Assembly: GCF_008831285.2 (NCBI RefSeq)
Contig: NW_022205202.1
Coordinates: 1-41,158, forward strand
DNA: 41,158 nt
From: Nymphaea colorata
Lineage: Eukaryota > Streptophyta > Magnoliopsida > Nymphaeales > Nymphaeaceae
Direction of reading: 5' to 3'
How positions within the stretch are numbered: position 1 is the stretch's first letter; each line of letters opens with the position of its first letter. The notes under the pieces are model-generated. The model saw only the letters and a program-made list of their open reading frames with translations. It was not told the DNA's origin and did not search any database. Positions 10,552-21,646 of the stretch are shown piece after piece. Made by a program: the position numbers and the translations under genes.

Positions 10552-11524
10552 ATGAACCAGGAGGTGGAGCTGGACGTCGACGAGATCATCAAAAGTCTGC
10601 TCTAGGTGCGCACTACTAAACCGGGCAAACTAGTGGCCCTCAAGGAGGGCTAAATCCTGGGGCTGATCCGCGTGGTCAAGAACATCTTCCTCGAGCAGCC
10701 GATGCTGCTGTAGGTGGCGGCCCCGCTGAAGATTTGCGGCGACATTCACGGGCAGTACTACGACATGCTGCGACTGTTCGAGTACGGGGGGCTTCCGCCG
10801 GAGTCCAACTACCTCTTCCTGGGTGACTACGTGGACCGGGGGCGGCAGGGCGTCGAGACCATCTGTCTGCTGTTCGCGCTGAAGATCCGGCATCCTGCGA
10901 AGGTGCACATCCTGCGCGGCAACCACGAGTCGGCTTCCATCACGCGCATCTACGGCTTCTACGAGGAGTGTACTTCCGCCCCTATTTAGGCAAGAACCGC
11001 TACTCGGTCAAACTCTGGAAGGCCTTCGTGGACTGCTTCAACTGCATGCCCGTCGCCGCCCTCATCGAGGAGAAGATCCTCTGCATGCACGGCGGACTCT
11101 CCCCGAACTCATCTCCGTCGACCAGATCAACTCCATCGCCAGGCCCACCGACATCCCCGATACCGGCCTGCTCTGCGACCTGCTGTGGGCGGACCCTGAG
11201 CCCTCGGTCAAGATGTGGGGCGAGTCCGAGCGGGGGGTCAGCTACGTGTTCGGCCAGGAGATTATCTTCTCCTTCCTGCGGAAGAACGAGCTGGACCTGA
11301 TCTGCCGGGCGCACCAGGTGGTGGAGGACGGTTACTAGTTCTTCGCCAAGAAGCAGTTGGTGACTGTCTTCTCGGCGCCTAACTACTGCGGGGAGTTCAA
11401 CAACAGCGGCGCCATGATGCGGATCGAGGACAACCTCACCTGCTCCTTCCAGGTGCTGAGGCCGGAAGAAAAGTTGGGAATGTTCAAAAATAGGCCCAAA
11501 ACTCCCCTCAAACGCGGCGGATGA
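10552..11524 (+). CDS. Serine/threonine protein phosphatase PP1 catalytic subunit
   Basis: A full PP1 of about 317 residues runs from ATG 10552 to TGA 11522-11524. The metallophosphatase motifs are all present: [52 protein letters not shown], the HGGLSP loop, [22 protein letters not shown] and [20 protein letters not shown] 20-nt intron splits the codon of the Cys in YEEC. The frame breaks at 11101-11104, where CCCC must be CCCCC to give GGLSPELIS as in all PP1s. TAG stands for Glu in GYEFFAK (11336-11338), and at LLEV and ILLE positions. PP1 works with targeting subunits in cell cycle, glycogen and ciliary control. The protein ends [11 protein letters not shown]-like ([11 protein letters not shown]). 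This gene is the best internal standard for the code, the introns and the base-level errors. Confidence 0.97.
10970..10989 (+). other. 20-nt intron in PP1
   Basis: GTACTTCCGCCCCTATTTAG. It interrupts the Cys codon (T|GC). Its removal restores [16 protein letters not shown], collinear with every PP1; reading through adds residues absent from the family and shifts the frame. Confidence 0.95.
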
Positions 11525-11729
11525 TTTTTATCCACTTAAACATCATGATAAGGCATGTAGATCAATTGATAGATATATGGATCACATTTACATGATAGAT
11601 TATATGATATGATGGTGGAAGAAGCCATGAACCAATCATTACCCATCATCTCTATGCTGGGATTGCCTGTATATTGTCTAATAGGTAAGATTGGATTCCG
11701 TTATTATTTGATATCCGATAAATTATCAA

Positions 11730-14268
11730 TCACTGTTCCTGTTCCTGTTTTTCCTCCTTCTCATCTTCGATGTCCTCCATTTCCTCCTCCTCCAGCTCCA
11801 TCTGCAGCTGCGGCTGTATGAAGCTGTTCTCCCTGAAGCTGCCCTCGCGGAAGCTCTCGCTCATCGACCGCTCGATGAAGCTCAAACTGGTCCCCAGCTT
11901 CTTGGGGCTCTCCGCCAGGGCGGTCGAGTAAATGCCCTTCATCTCGGCGGCCTTCTCGCGGATCTCGCCGACCATCTGCTCGTCGAGGTTCTCCCTGGCC
12001 TCCTTCCACTTGTAGCGGATCTCGGGCCCTCCTCCGTAGAGTTCCTTGAGGAAGCGCCAGAGGTAGATGTTGAGGATCTTGAAGTCTTCGTTCTTGACGA
12101 GGTTGGGCCTGCACTTGTTGCCGTCGAGGAGGGCCTTGTTGTCGATGGGGGCGGGAGGGGGAAGCCCTTGGGCATGTAGGCGAACTTCTCGTGGCTGTAG
12201 AGGTAGCTGGACCACTTCTTGATCCACCCGCTGGAGATCATGCAGTAGGGCAGGGACTAGGCGCGCAGCTTGTCCAGCTGCAGCACGTAGTCCTTCTCCT
12301 TCTTCCTCCGCAACGAGAGCAGCTAGATCTACTCCAGACAGTATCCGCACTGGGAGTCCGAGTAGAGGATGCAGCGCTCTTCGACCCTGGGCGAGAGGGA
12401 GGAGCGTTTGGAGAGGGCGGGACTGGCTGGTCGCTGCTTGTAGTTGCGGTAGAAGTGGAGCAGGTCCTCGTAGACGTCGGCTGAGACTGAGACTGGCCGG
12501 TTCATCCTGGACTCTACGTTGGGCTTGAGTGCGTTGTGCTTGCAGACCAGCTGGTTGCGGAAAGGCCTTTCGATTCCGTTCTGCAGTTGCAGGTACCAAA
12601 AATCAGGCAGTTTGTACCTCCTTTCCCGCTCGCTCCTGAGGTCGTCGTTGATCATGGCCACTTTCTGCCTCGCCGTTTCGGAGGGCCTCCTCTTGTAGCA
12701 GAGGATGTAGGGATTCATTTTGTCCTTGCAGAGCTCGACGATTTCGTTCCTGATGACGTATTTCTGCTGTTGTTCTGGGCGATGACGACCACTGGGAATA
12801 GGCACTTCTTCTCAATGCAGACTGCCGATTAGAAGTCGTACATTATCTCCTCGTCGGGGGTGCTGCTGAAGGAGCCGAGGTCCAGGCTCTCCGTGGAGAG
12901 CTCTATTTCGGTTTCGTCGAGCTGGCTGCGGTCCTTGCTGATCCTGGCCACCTGGATCACCAGCACGTCAGGCAGCTTCTGGAAGTGCAGCTTGGTCTTC
13001 TTCAGCGGCCCCGCGCACCCCTCGCAGTCCATGTCCTTGTGCAGTGGCGATTTCATCAGTTCGATGATGAGCTCGGGGATGGTCAGCGGGCACTCCTCCT
13101 CCTTGAACAGGTTGATGAGGCTCTTGCGCCTGTTCTTGACGGGCGATCCGTAGCGGTGGGAGGCGAGTTCCTTCTCGACTTCTTTGGTGCGGCGTTTCTT
13201 CTTGGGGATGTTGAGCTTGAGGAACTGGATGTTGTGGGGCGAGGAGGGGGTGGTTTGGCACTTGGGGCAGTAGTAGTTGAGGCTGAGAGTGGCCTCGATG
13301 GCGCTGTAGACCATGTGCTGAGGCTAGAGGGCGCCGCGCTTGTAGAAAAGATCCCATTCGTCGAGCTCCTAGGGGTGCGGTTGGGAGGGTGAAGGAGCGT
13401 AGAAGAGAACGTGGTCGTTTAGCAGGCTGAGGAGGTGGAGGACGAGGTCGAACGGATCTTTGCGGCGGTATCCCAGCAACTCAGGCATCTCCTTAAACAG
13501 GAGCTCGCATATGGCCTACCTGGTTCAACGCACAAGTACATCGGAGTGGACCGCCCGATACTGCGCGGTTTCAATTGCCTGCACCATCGTCTGCAGAGCG
13601 ATCAGCACCCTTCATCGCAAAACAAGTACCTGCTCTTCTCCCCCACCCGTAGAGCCAGGATGAACTCGCGCAGGAACTTGCAGTGGGCCAGGAACTGCAG
13701 GGCCGAGTTTATGGAATGGTTGTACTTGCTGGAAAAAAGACCAACCAAACCGCTGCTGATTCGCCTGTGGCCCTAAGAATTCTACAACTGGCCCACGACT
13801 GTCTAAATAGAAAAGTACTCCTGTGGACCGTCAGCTCGGCGAGGCCAGGCAGCAGCTTCAGTCTATGCGGAAACGGATCCTGTTTGCCCTTTAGGTGGAG
13901 GTTGCAGGGTCTGGGTATAAGGCGGGGTTACATGTCTAGGTCTCCGATCTCTATTCCGCATTGGATGCAGCGAATTTCTGCTGTGCCTGTGTTGATGAAG
14001 ATGCTGTGGAACTTCTTGCTTTTCCGAGACTCTATGTGAGGCGTGGGCTACATTCGAGGTGGGAGTGAAGGTGTTCGTAGTTATTTTTGGGGCAGACGCT
14101 GGCGGCGCATCCTTTCTGGGTCGGGGAAGTTGTTACTGAGAGGCAGAGCCAGAGCGCGGTGGCTCCTTGGAAGCAGTAGGAGCAGGCGGGTTCCCGCTCC
14201 TGGGTGAGGGAGTCACTGATGCGAAGGTACTAGAAGTGTTCGCAATACATTGGCGGTTCGTTCTGCAT
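11730..14268 (-). CDS. USP-family ubiquitin hydrolase-like protein, ZnF-UBP and DUSP, probably inactive
   Basis: About 850 residues run from ATG 14266-14268 to TGA 11730-11732. The N-terminus is a ZnF-UBP-like domain (MYCEHFEYL, CSYC, ALWLCL, HLHSHLE, then FHSIFINTGTAEIRCIQCG). A USP domain follows, with GLVGLFSSKYNHSINSALQF as the Cys box, YRRKDPFDLVLHLLSLL as the QQD box, a YYCPKC ribbon, KLPDVLVIQVAR, and NPYILCYKRR at its end. The C-terminus has a DUSP domain (SGWIKKWSSYLY, PIDNKALLDGN, LKELYGGGPEI) and an acidic tail. In the gap-free Cys box the nucleophile position is His (codon 13716-13718), the oxyanion Asn is Ser, and the His box GHY reads GRH. The family normally removes ubiquitin; this copy looks like a binding pseudoenzyme. 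Several single-base breaks (for example near 13750, 13610 and 12790) need repair. Confidence 0.85.
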
Positions 14269-14465
14269 CAATAAAATGAATTCCCTATCAAATCTTTACA
14301 CCTTTTCAATCGACTGCACTTTAGTTCAACAGGGCAAAAAGGAGGCCAGGGAAAGCGAGCAAGGATGATAGTTGGGATGGGCTTGGACAGGTGATAAATA
14401 TCATAATGCTTCCCGTAGGGCGCCTGATAGGAAACCTTATCCTAAAAATGTAAGAAATTATACAG

Positions 14466-17400
14466 TCAAAGCTATGAAATCTTTGACCGTTTATCTCTAG
14501 AAAACTTCGGAGAAGTTCGCCAGCCGTTCCTCAAGAGGCCCTTTTCGCGGATGTGCTGCTCGATGCTCTCCAGCTTCGAAAGGTAGGTCTGCAGGGAGGG
14601 CAAAAAACTACCTTCCGATATGCGTTCCCGCAGCAGCCCGAAGGCGGTGTGGCAGCTGGACTCGTCTGGAGGGGCCGAGAGGCAGGAGATGAGGTCGAGG
14701 TAGTCTGAGGCTTGCTGGGGAGAGAGAGAGGCCAGCAGGGGGTGCAGGTAGATTTTCAAGAGTCGCTAAAGGTTGCGAGCACGACTGGCCTTCTTGAGTC
14801 TGCTTTCGCACTAGATGAGCAGTTGGCGAGCCTATGCCCTCCACTGCAGCAGCTAGTAGCAACGGTGAAGCAGCTATAAGCATTCGGTTGCCTAGTCCTC
14901 AAACCGGCCAGTTCCCTCGTTCGTCCCCTCGAAAATGGACTGTGCGTTGGCTACAAGGCGAGCGCAATCCTCCACCTGTCCCTGGTTCAGCAGCAAAAGT
15001 CCCAATTTCAGTTGCATAGTTGCATAAGCTGTGCCCTCTGTCTTTCCGTTCGCTTCCAGAATGGCCAAAGCTTTCTTGATGTGGGTCGCTCCTTCCTCTC
15101 TCCTGCTGCTCTTGATGTAGCAGAGAGCCAAGTGGAAGTAGCATTATGCTGTCTTTTCGTGGGTGCTTCCACAGACCCTCAAGATATTGACCAGTGAGCT
15201 TTTGGCGAAGGTGATGGCGTCTTCGTATTCGGAGCTGCTGAGGTGGTAGGCTGAGAATAGCTAGTACAGTTAAGAGAAAATGGGATGGTATTCTCCGAAG
15301 TATTTGGTTGCTGTCCTTATGTACACGTCACAGACCTTTATATACTATTCGCGCTCTCCTTGCTTCAATGCCCACTTGATTTGCATCAAAAGCAGATCGA
15401 ATTTCAGCCTGGAAGGACAATTATCGTTGCTTTCGTAGAGATTTAGGTGGGGGTATTCGTTTAGGCTCTTCGCTGGAGAAACGAAGAAGGAAAGGTAGCG
15501 TCTTATTTCAGGCTAATTAGCGACATCTATGGAGGGATTGGCTTGTTTGTAAGATCCAGCTCGGCAACCAAGCCTCGTATCCTTCGTAAACCTACTATCC
15601 CTACAGTATCTTCACAGTATTAGTATAATTTTAGGTGAAAATAGGCGTGTATGACTTGCTGTGCATGCCCAAACCGATCAATTCTTTTCGGTGAAGAAGA
15701 TGTTAGACTTGAATGCCTCTTAGGGCTTCACCTTGTCCCACGCTACTTCCAATTTCAGGTTTTAAATGAGGGAAATCATGAAATGGCCACGATCTATTTG
15801 GTCGAAGTTCAGTTAAAACCCAAAGTAAGCTTTTGAGTGAGTGGACAGCACTTTCCATATGGCTGCAGTCTCAACGTGCTTCCAACGATGCAATTGAGGA
15901 AATCGCAGATCTTGCAGTGCAATTCAAGTCCCTCTGGCGCGTCTTCGCCGATAGCTAGGTCCTGCAAGGTCTTCCTGAATAGGGATTTGCAGCTCCTGGC
16001 AGCCATCTAGGTCATCACGAATCTTTTCTGGAAGACAGTCTTCAGTTTTCGTAGAGATGGCCAAGATAGCGTATGTTGATGCCTCTGCTATGCAAAAAGG
16101 AGCTAAACTAGGCCGAGGTGAGGAAGTAGGTGCGAAATGAGTCCATCTATATGATTGCATCTGAGATGGCAATGAGTATGTTCTTGGAGAAGGTTTCCAG
16201 TTCCTTGCTGAAGCCTGCCTTGTTCCAGTTCTACTTGAAGAGAGAAAGTTCCTTCTTGATAGGAGTGGCATCGATGCGGTAGTTGTCGATGAGTTCCTTG
16301 CGCAGGATCAGGTTGCGTTCGTTGGGATTGTCTGTGATGAGGTCAGGGAGGAGAAATTCCTATATCTATTGGATGATGAACAAATTGAAGTTTATATCTT
16401 CGTCTTATTTTTGTTTCAGTTGCTCGTAATAGGCCTAATCCAGTTGGATTATGATGTTGTTCAGAGATTACATGAAATTACCGTGGATTTTGGACCGTTT
16501 TTAGAGTGGCTCAGCTAGTATTGGATCTATTTGAACCGTATTGATTTTTTTGTGTTCTTGGAAGTCACTTTGAACAGAGCTACGAAGCCATTGTGAGAAC
16601 ATAGGCTGATCAATGGAACTCTAAGCTTCTACTTATTGCCAAGGTATTAGTAAAGAGCTTTGAAGTTGTTGAACTAGTTTTAAAGGATTTTGACTGGTTT
16701 TTTATTGCAGACTCTTTCAGCTTATATGTTATATGTGCTTGCGTCTATGTCTTCGAGTCCGATGAAGGCCATTTTGACTTCGATATCGTTGATATCGTAG
16801 AAATTGATGCCATTTTTGATGAGTTTTGGCTTGAATGCGACCTATCCCTTCTCTGGATTGATCTAAACCAGTTCTTTCATCAATTTTTGCGTGAACTGCT
16901 AGAATTATTTGAATATTCGGTGACCGTATTTAACGTATTTGAACGTCCAAGGAATCTATGACCAATTTTCGCCTTTCTATGTGGGTATTCCACCTGTTCT
17001 GTCTTTTTCGGTGTGTTGATTTCCTACTATTCTATTTTTTGAGAACGATAAAGGATTACTTTTGGCGATGCGATCTCTATGACTATAAGCTTTTGATGAG
17101 TGAGTGCGTGCGGTCGAGGTAGTCCTTGCTTTTGTTGGATTTTTATCGATTTTAGTTATTTAAGTATTTTGTATTGACCAGCGTCGGCTTTACTATGAAG
17201 GAGCGCGGTGTGAGGATTTTTATATCTAAGAGACATCTTTTCTTGATGTGTTTAAAAGAGTCAATTCACTTGACTTCTCAGGTTGTCTTTCGATTGGTTT
17301 TTCTACTGATTTTGGCTTTTAAATTGGTCTTGTGATTGATTGTTACATTGGTCTTGGAGGTGGTACCTATATCTATGGTTTATTTCTCAATTTTCTTCAT

Positions 17401-18046
17401 TTTCGTTCCTCTTGGGACTTACACTCATGATGCTCTTCATCTTCTCCTCAGGGTCTTTAAATTCCATTTTTTTTTACTCTGCATTTTTAGGACTCACGCC
17501 GATTCCTATCTACTTGAATTCCTTTTGTTTGATATTTGAAGACAGTTCGAGATTTCTATTGATGGTCAGTTCCTTCTTCTTCTCAGGAGGGCTTTCCACT
17601 TTTTTGGGCGAGAGTCTCCATCCCTACGGTAATTCCGGTTTCTTGGGTGATAAAGTTTTGCTACTTGACGAGCCTATTTTTTCTCTTTGCAGTACATCGT
17701 ACCACTGTCTGGTTAGTTCCTCTTTTTCCATTCTTAGGATCCAAGTCCGTTCGCTTTTCTTATTACCGTCGATCAAATTGAATTTGATGCTGAGTTGGGT
17801 TTGGTTGACGACGATGCTTTTGATGTTGGTGAGAAGGACGGTTATCTTCTGCTTTTAGAAATTGATTTGCTCGGGGGATTATGTTATTTTGAATTCGCTG
17901 ATGTAGCCGATGTGCTGTCCCGAGAGCAGAAAGAAAAGACGCTAGTTGAAGAGGATACCGCTATCGTTCTATTTTTAGAGGATTGAGAGGAAGTACTTTG
18001 CACCTCCTCGGGATGTTTGAACTATTTACGATTTTGCTCGTTTCAT
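14466..18046 (-). CDS. CLU/CLUH (clustered mitochondria) protein with PH-like N-terminus
   Basis: About 1,190 residues run from ATG 18044-18046 (an alternative ATG lies at 18074) to TGA 14466-14468. The first 220 residues resemble a PH fold (ILFNERLFFLLSGQHIGYIS, then RTWILRMEKEELTRQWYDVL). Next come a charged linker and the CLU region: GIPTEKGENWS.IPWTFKYVKYG, NYRIDATPIKKELSLF, the hallmark FLHSRGINIRYLGHLYEN, MAARSCKSLFRKTLQDL, and CKICDFLNCIVGS. C-terminal TPR-like helices follow (DAITFAKSSLVNILRVCGST, ECYFHLALCYIKSSRREEG). CLU proteins bind mRNAs for mitochondrial proteins and control mitochondrial distribution. At least five frame breaks are present, most fitting single missing bases. 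An ORF boundary at 17387-17389 (TGA) leaves open that the PH-like part is a separate gene, though the next coding frame overlaps it. Confidence 0.8.
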
Positions 18047-18172
18047 ATAGGTATGTATAGCTATCTTATTTCATAACCAATCGGGATGATCAAAAACAAG
18101 TAATAACAAAAGCTAAAAGTAGGTAAATATGAGAAAAATAATCATACGGGATGGCTTGAAGGCTGGAATTGA

Positions 18173-21100
18173 TCAGTCTGAACTTAAAATTGATCGTAGA
18201 CAGGTCTAGAATATGTGAAGTTATTCATAATTCCATTCTTATCTCCTTATTGGGGAAAATTAAACGTATAATTTCATCTTACCATGCGATGCCATGTTGG
18301 TTTATGCTCCTTAGAAAAAGATGAGAAGCAATTATTGCTTATTTTTAGTGAACTAAAGCTTCACGATTCCTATGTGATCGTTACTGTTCATCTATAATGA
18401 AGCAAAAAGTCTCATTTTTTCGGATGGATCTAAATCAAACACCCCCAAGCTTGAGAAATACTGTTTGATTCCTTTGATATCGGTTGCTATCCTTTCATGG
18501 ACCAAGAAAGGCATCGTAATCTTATTGTCATGTCCGATAAAATCAGACAAGTCTTATTCTGTATATGCCTTTTCGATTGAAAATCTATTTAAAAGGATAT
18601 ACAAAGGCTCAGAAATGATTTCCTTCTTATCATTACGGTCGACATACACGACATTCAAGATGGGAAGATCACCATAGTTTCTTTTTATTATCTTCTCGCG
18701 ACTGGATTTAAGTTCCACGAGGAAATTGGAGATGAATTGGGATTGCTATTTTAGGTTTTACTTTGAAAGGCTTCCCTTCGAAATGCATTACAGCCAGTTT
18801 GGGAATTTGATGTTTACATTTATTTTAGAAATGGGGACAAGAACAGTCACGTAGATTTTGATAGAGAGCATATATCTTTTGGAAGTTCCGTTTTCAGAAG
18901 TAACGATATCTTCTTGCAAATTGACGATCATGCCGATCTATAGGCATCCTTGCTTCTTTACCAAAACTTTCTTCTTCAGAAGTTATTTCTTTGCTTTAGG
19001 AGTATAATAAAAACACATGGTATCGAGTGAATGGCTCATTTATTGGATCTAAGGCTCCTCTTTTATGGGTTAGTTGCGTGATTATATTTGCTATCTTTCG
19101 AATTATTTCACAGAATTAGCATATCCCAGCTTTCTCTCCACTTTCTATTCGCATTCAATGCTCACGCTATCATTATCGATTTTCCTCTAAGAAGGTGATT
19201 AGATCTTTTTGCTCTAAAGCTCATGGGATTAGGCATGACTATCACGTATACAGATGCTTGGACGTAGGGATTCAGCTTCAGATTGTCTTTCTTACGTTCT
19301 GGGATGCTTATCTTCGTTGATGAAGTTATTGACATACTTGCTGCTGATCGTTTAGTTGCTACACCCGATCTTGTGTATCCTCTTCATGCTTTTTCTAAGA
19401 GGAGTGGAGGGATGCTATACTGATTTTTCGAAGACAGGAGGATCATGATTTTCGATAAAGACTTGCTTGAACTATGGAGGAGTGTTAAAGAGCGGAAGGG
19501 CATTGCCATTGTTCTCCTTTTGAGTGGGCAAGTTTTGACTGAATTATGATATTTCGTTTTAACTATAAGACGACTTCACATGAGAATTTGATCCGTTTTG
19601 ATATTTTTTAAGCTTCCGTGATGATGAAAGACTCTTTACTAGCACTTCATTGGGCTTGCTGACGTTAATTTTCAATGATTTTACGAAGGAAAGTGGGGAA
19701 TTTATTGCTGACTTGATGCTTGGAAGTTTATCACTATTCAATTATGCGCTTTCCTTATCCTCAGAATGGAATCTTTTCTCGCTTCCTGTCAGGTTTAGTC
19801 TATAAGAAAACTTGCTCTTTGTGCTTCTTTCTAAGCTTTTCATGGGTATGATTTCAATTTCTTCTTTTGAGATTTATTATTTTTAGAGTTTCACATACTA
19901 TGTGAGAGGAGGTGCCTCGTAGAGCTAGACTAAATTGATGTATTTATTGTACTTATTAAGAACAAGTTGAACAGATTGCTTATAATTTTGCCTGATTTAT
20001 TTGGTATTATGGCTTGAAAGAGACTCTCTTTCATAATGTATAAATAAAAATTCTTGTTTTTTGAAAAACAACTAATGATTTCCACTCATTCTCTCCACTA
20101 TGTTCCGTTACGCTTTATTTTTATACTCGGAAACAGAGTCCATTTTTTTGTTATTTGACGGTTACAGTTGCAAAATGATATCAGAATACAAGGAAATGTA
20201 AGGATAGCTGTGATTAGTGTTTTGCTTTTCGTGGAATTGATGAGTAAATTAGATGCTGAATTGCTTCATTCGTCGAAAACAAAAGATAATGCACCGTAAA
20301 GCCTCTGCAGATGTTAGACTACCTTACAATGGCAATGCTTTTGCCTTTTTGGTTAATTTGTATCCTTGGGATTCCTTTAGTTGGCATAGTTTTCCATAGA
20401 ATTTAAGCACGATGAGGAAGAGATTTGCAAGTTCTTTTACGAACTTATGCTCTATGAGATACATTATTTCCGGCTCCAACAGGTGATAGCTAAAAAACTT
20501 CAAGAATAAATGCAGTGCTACTATTTCTTTCAATTATCTTTCAGCCAAAGATTCATCCAGCTCAAGGAAATTCTTCAATTATGAAAGTTTATTCTCGAAA
20601 AACTAGCAAAAATGCTTCCAAAAGTATCGATCGAAAGTCTACAGTACAAGTTTACTGCAAAAGAGCAATTTTTATTGAAGATGTGACTATGAGACTGTGG
20701 TGAAAGTTAACAGATATATGTACAGGTTGCTTGAGTCGAAATCGTCACTGTTGATTATGCTGTGGATGATGCTCCAAACTTAATTGAAAATCTCAATGAA
20801 AAATCTATGGATTTGGTCATTAAAATTAATCTTTTTATATGAATTTGAGAACCTAAATAAAGACAAATGTACTTTCCTGCGTCTTTCTCCTTAAAGTAGT
20901 GAAATTTGGTTGGAAATTTGACTCTTTATTATTCAAGCTTCAGAAAAGCAGAATAAAAGCTATTGTGAAACTTTTCACGTTGAGATTACTCTGCTTTTTA
21001 GAGGAATGCCTAATGGAAAGGAAGATAAGGAGTGAGCTGGCCACACGTGAATAGAATTTCCAAAGTAATTTTATGAATACTAAATCCTATGACTTCGACT

Positions 21101-21646
21101 TATTTATCGTTTTTCAAAGGAGTGCGGGCCTATTTATTGATCCTTTGGAACAGGCTATTCTAGGTGGTGAACATATATCTTCCCCTCTCGTCATCGGTTG
21201 ATTATTTTTTGTATAATCCGATTCTCATCAGGATTTTAGCTAAGTACAGATTGGCATAGGCCATGAAGAGTAGTTTGATTCGAAATAGGTTTATCTAAGG
21301 AATCTCAATGCGAGTAGCTTGCTAAACTCGGTCAGTTTTATGCATGTTTATGGCGCTTACGTATTTTGGTCTATTTTGCTTGATGATTACTCTCGTTAAT
21401 TTTCTATAATTTGATGATATCGTGGGCATTTTCAACATTTCTATAGGTGAGTATATTCTTGATGGCGTTGATAGCGATCCTTATGGTATAACTATATTAA
21501 TTTCGGAAATACTGGTCACCGTTTTGTATCTTCTTCTTGAAGCTGCCGCTTCTTTGCTGGTAATTTTAGCTATTTTCGAAGAGAGCGTAAGCCTACATTA
21601 TTGTGTTGCTGTTTGCTTGGTTTGGGGATGGAGGTTTGGTGAGCAT
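18173..21646 (-). CDS. Large unrecognised protein, helical N-half and beta-rich C-half
   Basis: The model runs from ATG 21644-21646 to TGA 18173-18175, about 1,150 residues. From 20865 to the stop, over 890 codons are continuous in one frame, which is striking in this window. Three breaks in the 5' part (near 21335, 21285 and 20815) fit one missing base each in A or T runs. The N-half is leucine-rich helix (KLLALRFLRETYF, LYLAKILMRIGLY, IVALHLFLKFFSYHLLEPEI). A middle of about 250 residues is Ser/Asn/Glu-rich. The last 280 residues look beta-rich (CLEIGMIVNLQEDIVTS, YMLSIKIYVTVLVPISKINV, YILLNRFSIEKAYTEEDLSD) and faintly resemble an adaptin-type appendage domain. That resemblance is by eye only. 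No signal peptide or membrane segment is evident. I do not recognise the family. Confidence 0.75.

Noticed and set aside
11101-11104. PP1 or the carboxypeptidase as a frameshifted pseudogene
   Set aside because: All catalytic motifs are intact, the deficits are always one base in short homopolymers, and the same pattern occurs in most genes of the window, which points to consensus error.
17340-17858. Plus-strand open frame with hydrophobic Phe/Leu/Ser-rich translation
   Set aside because: It is the antisense shadow of the PH-like and linker part of the CLU gene; its composition is the usual reverse-complement artefact of Lys/Glu-rich coding sequence.
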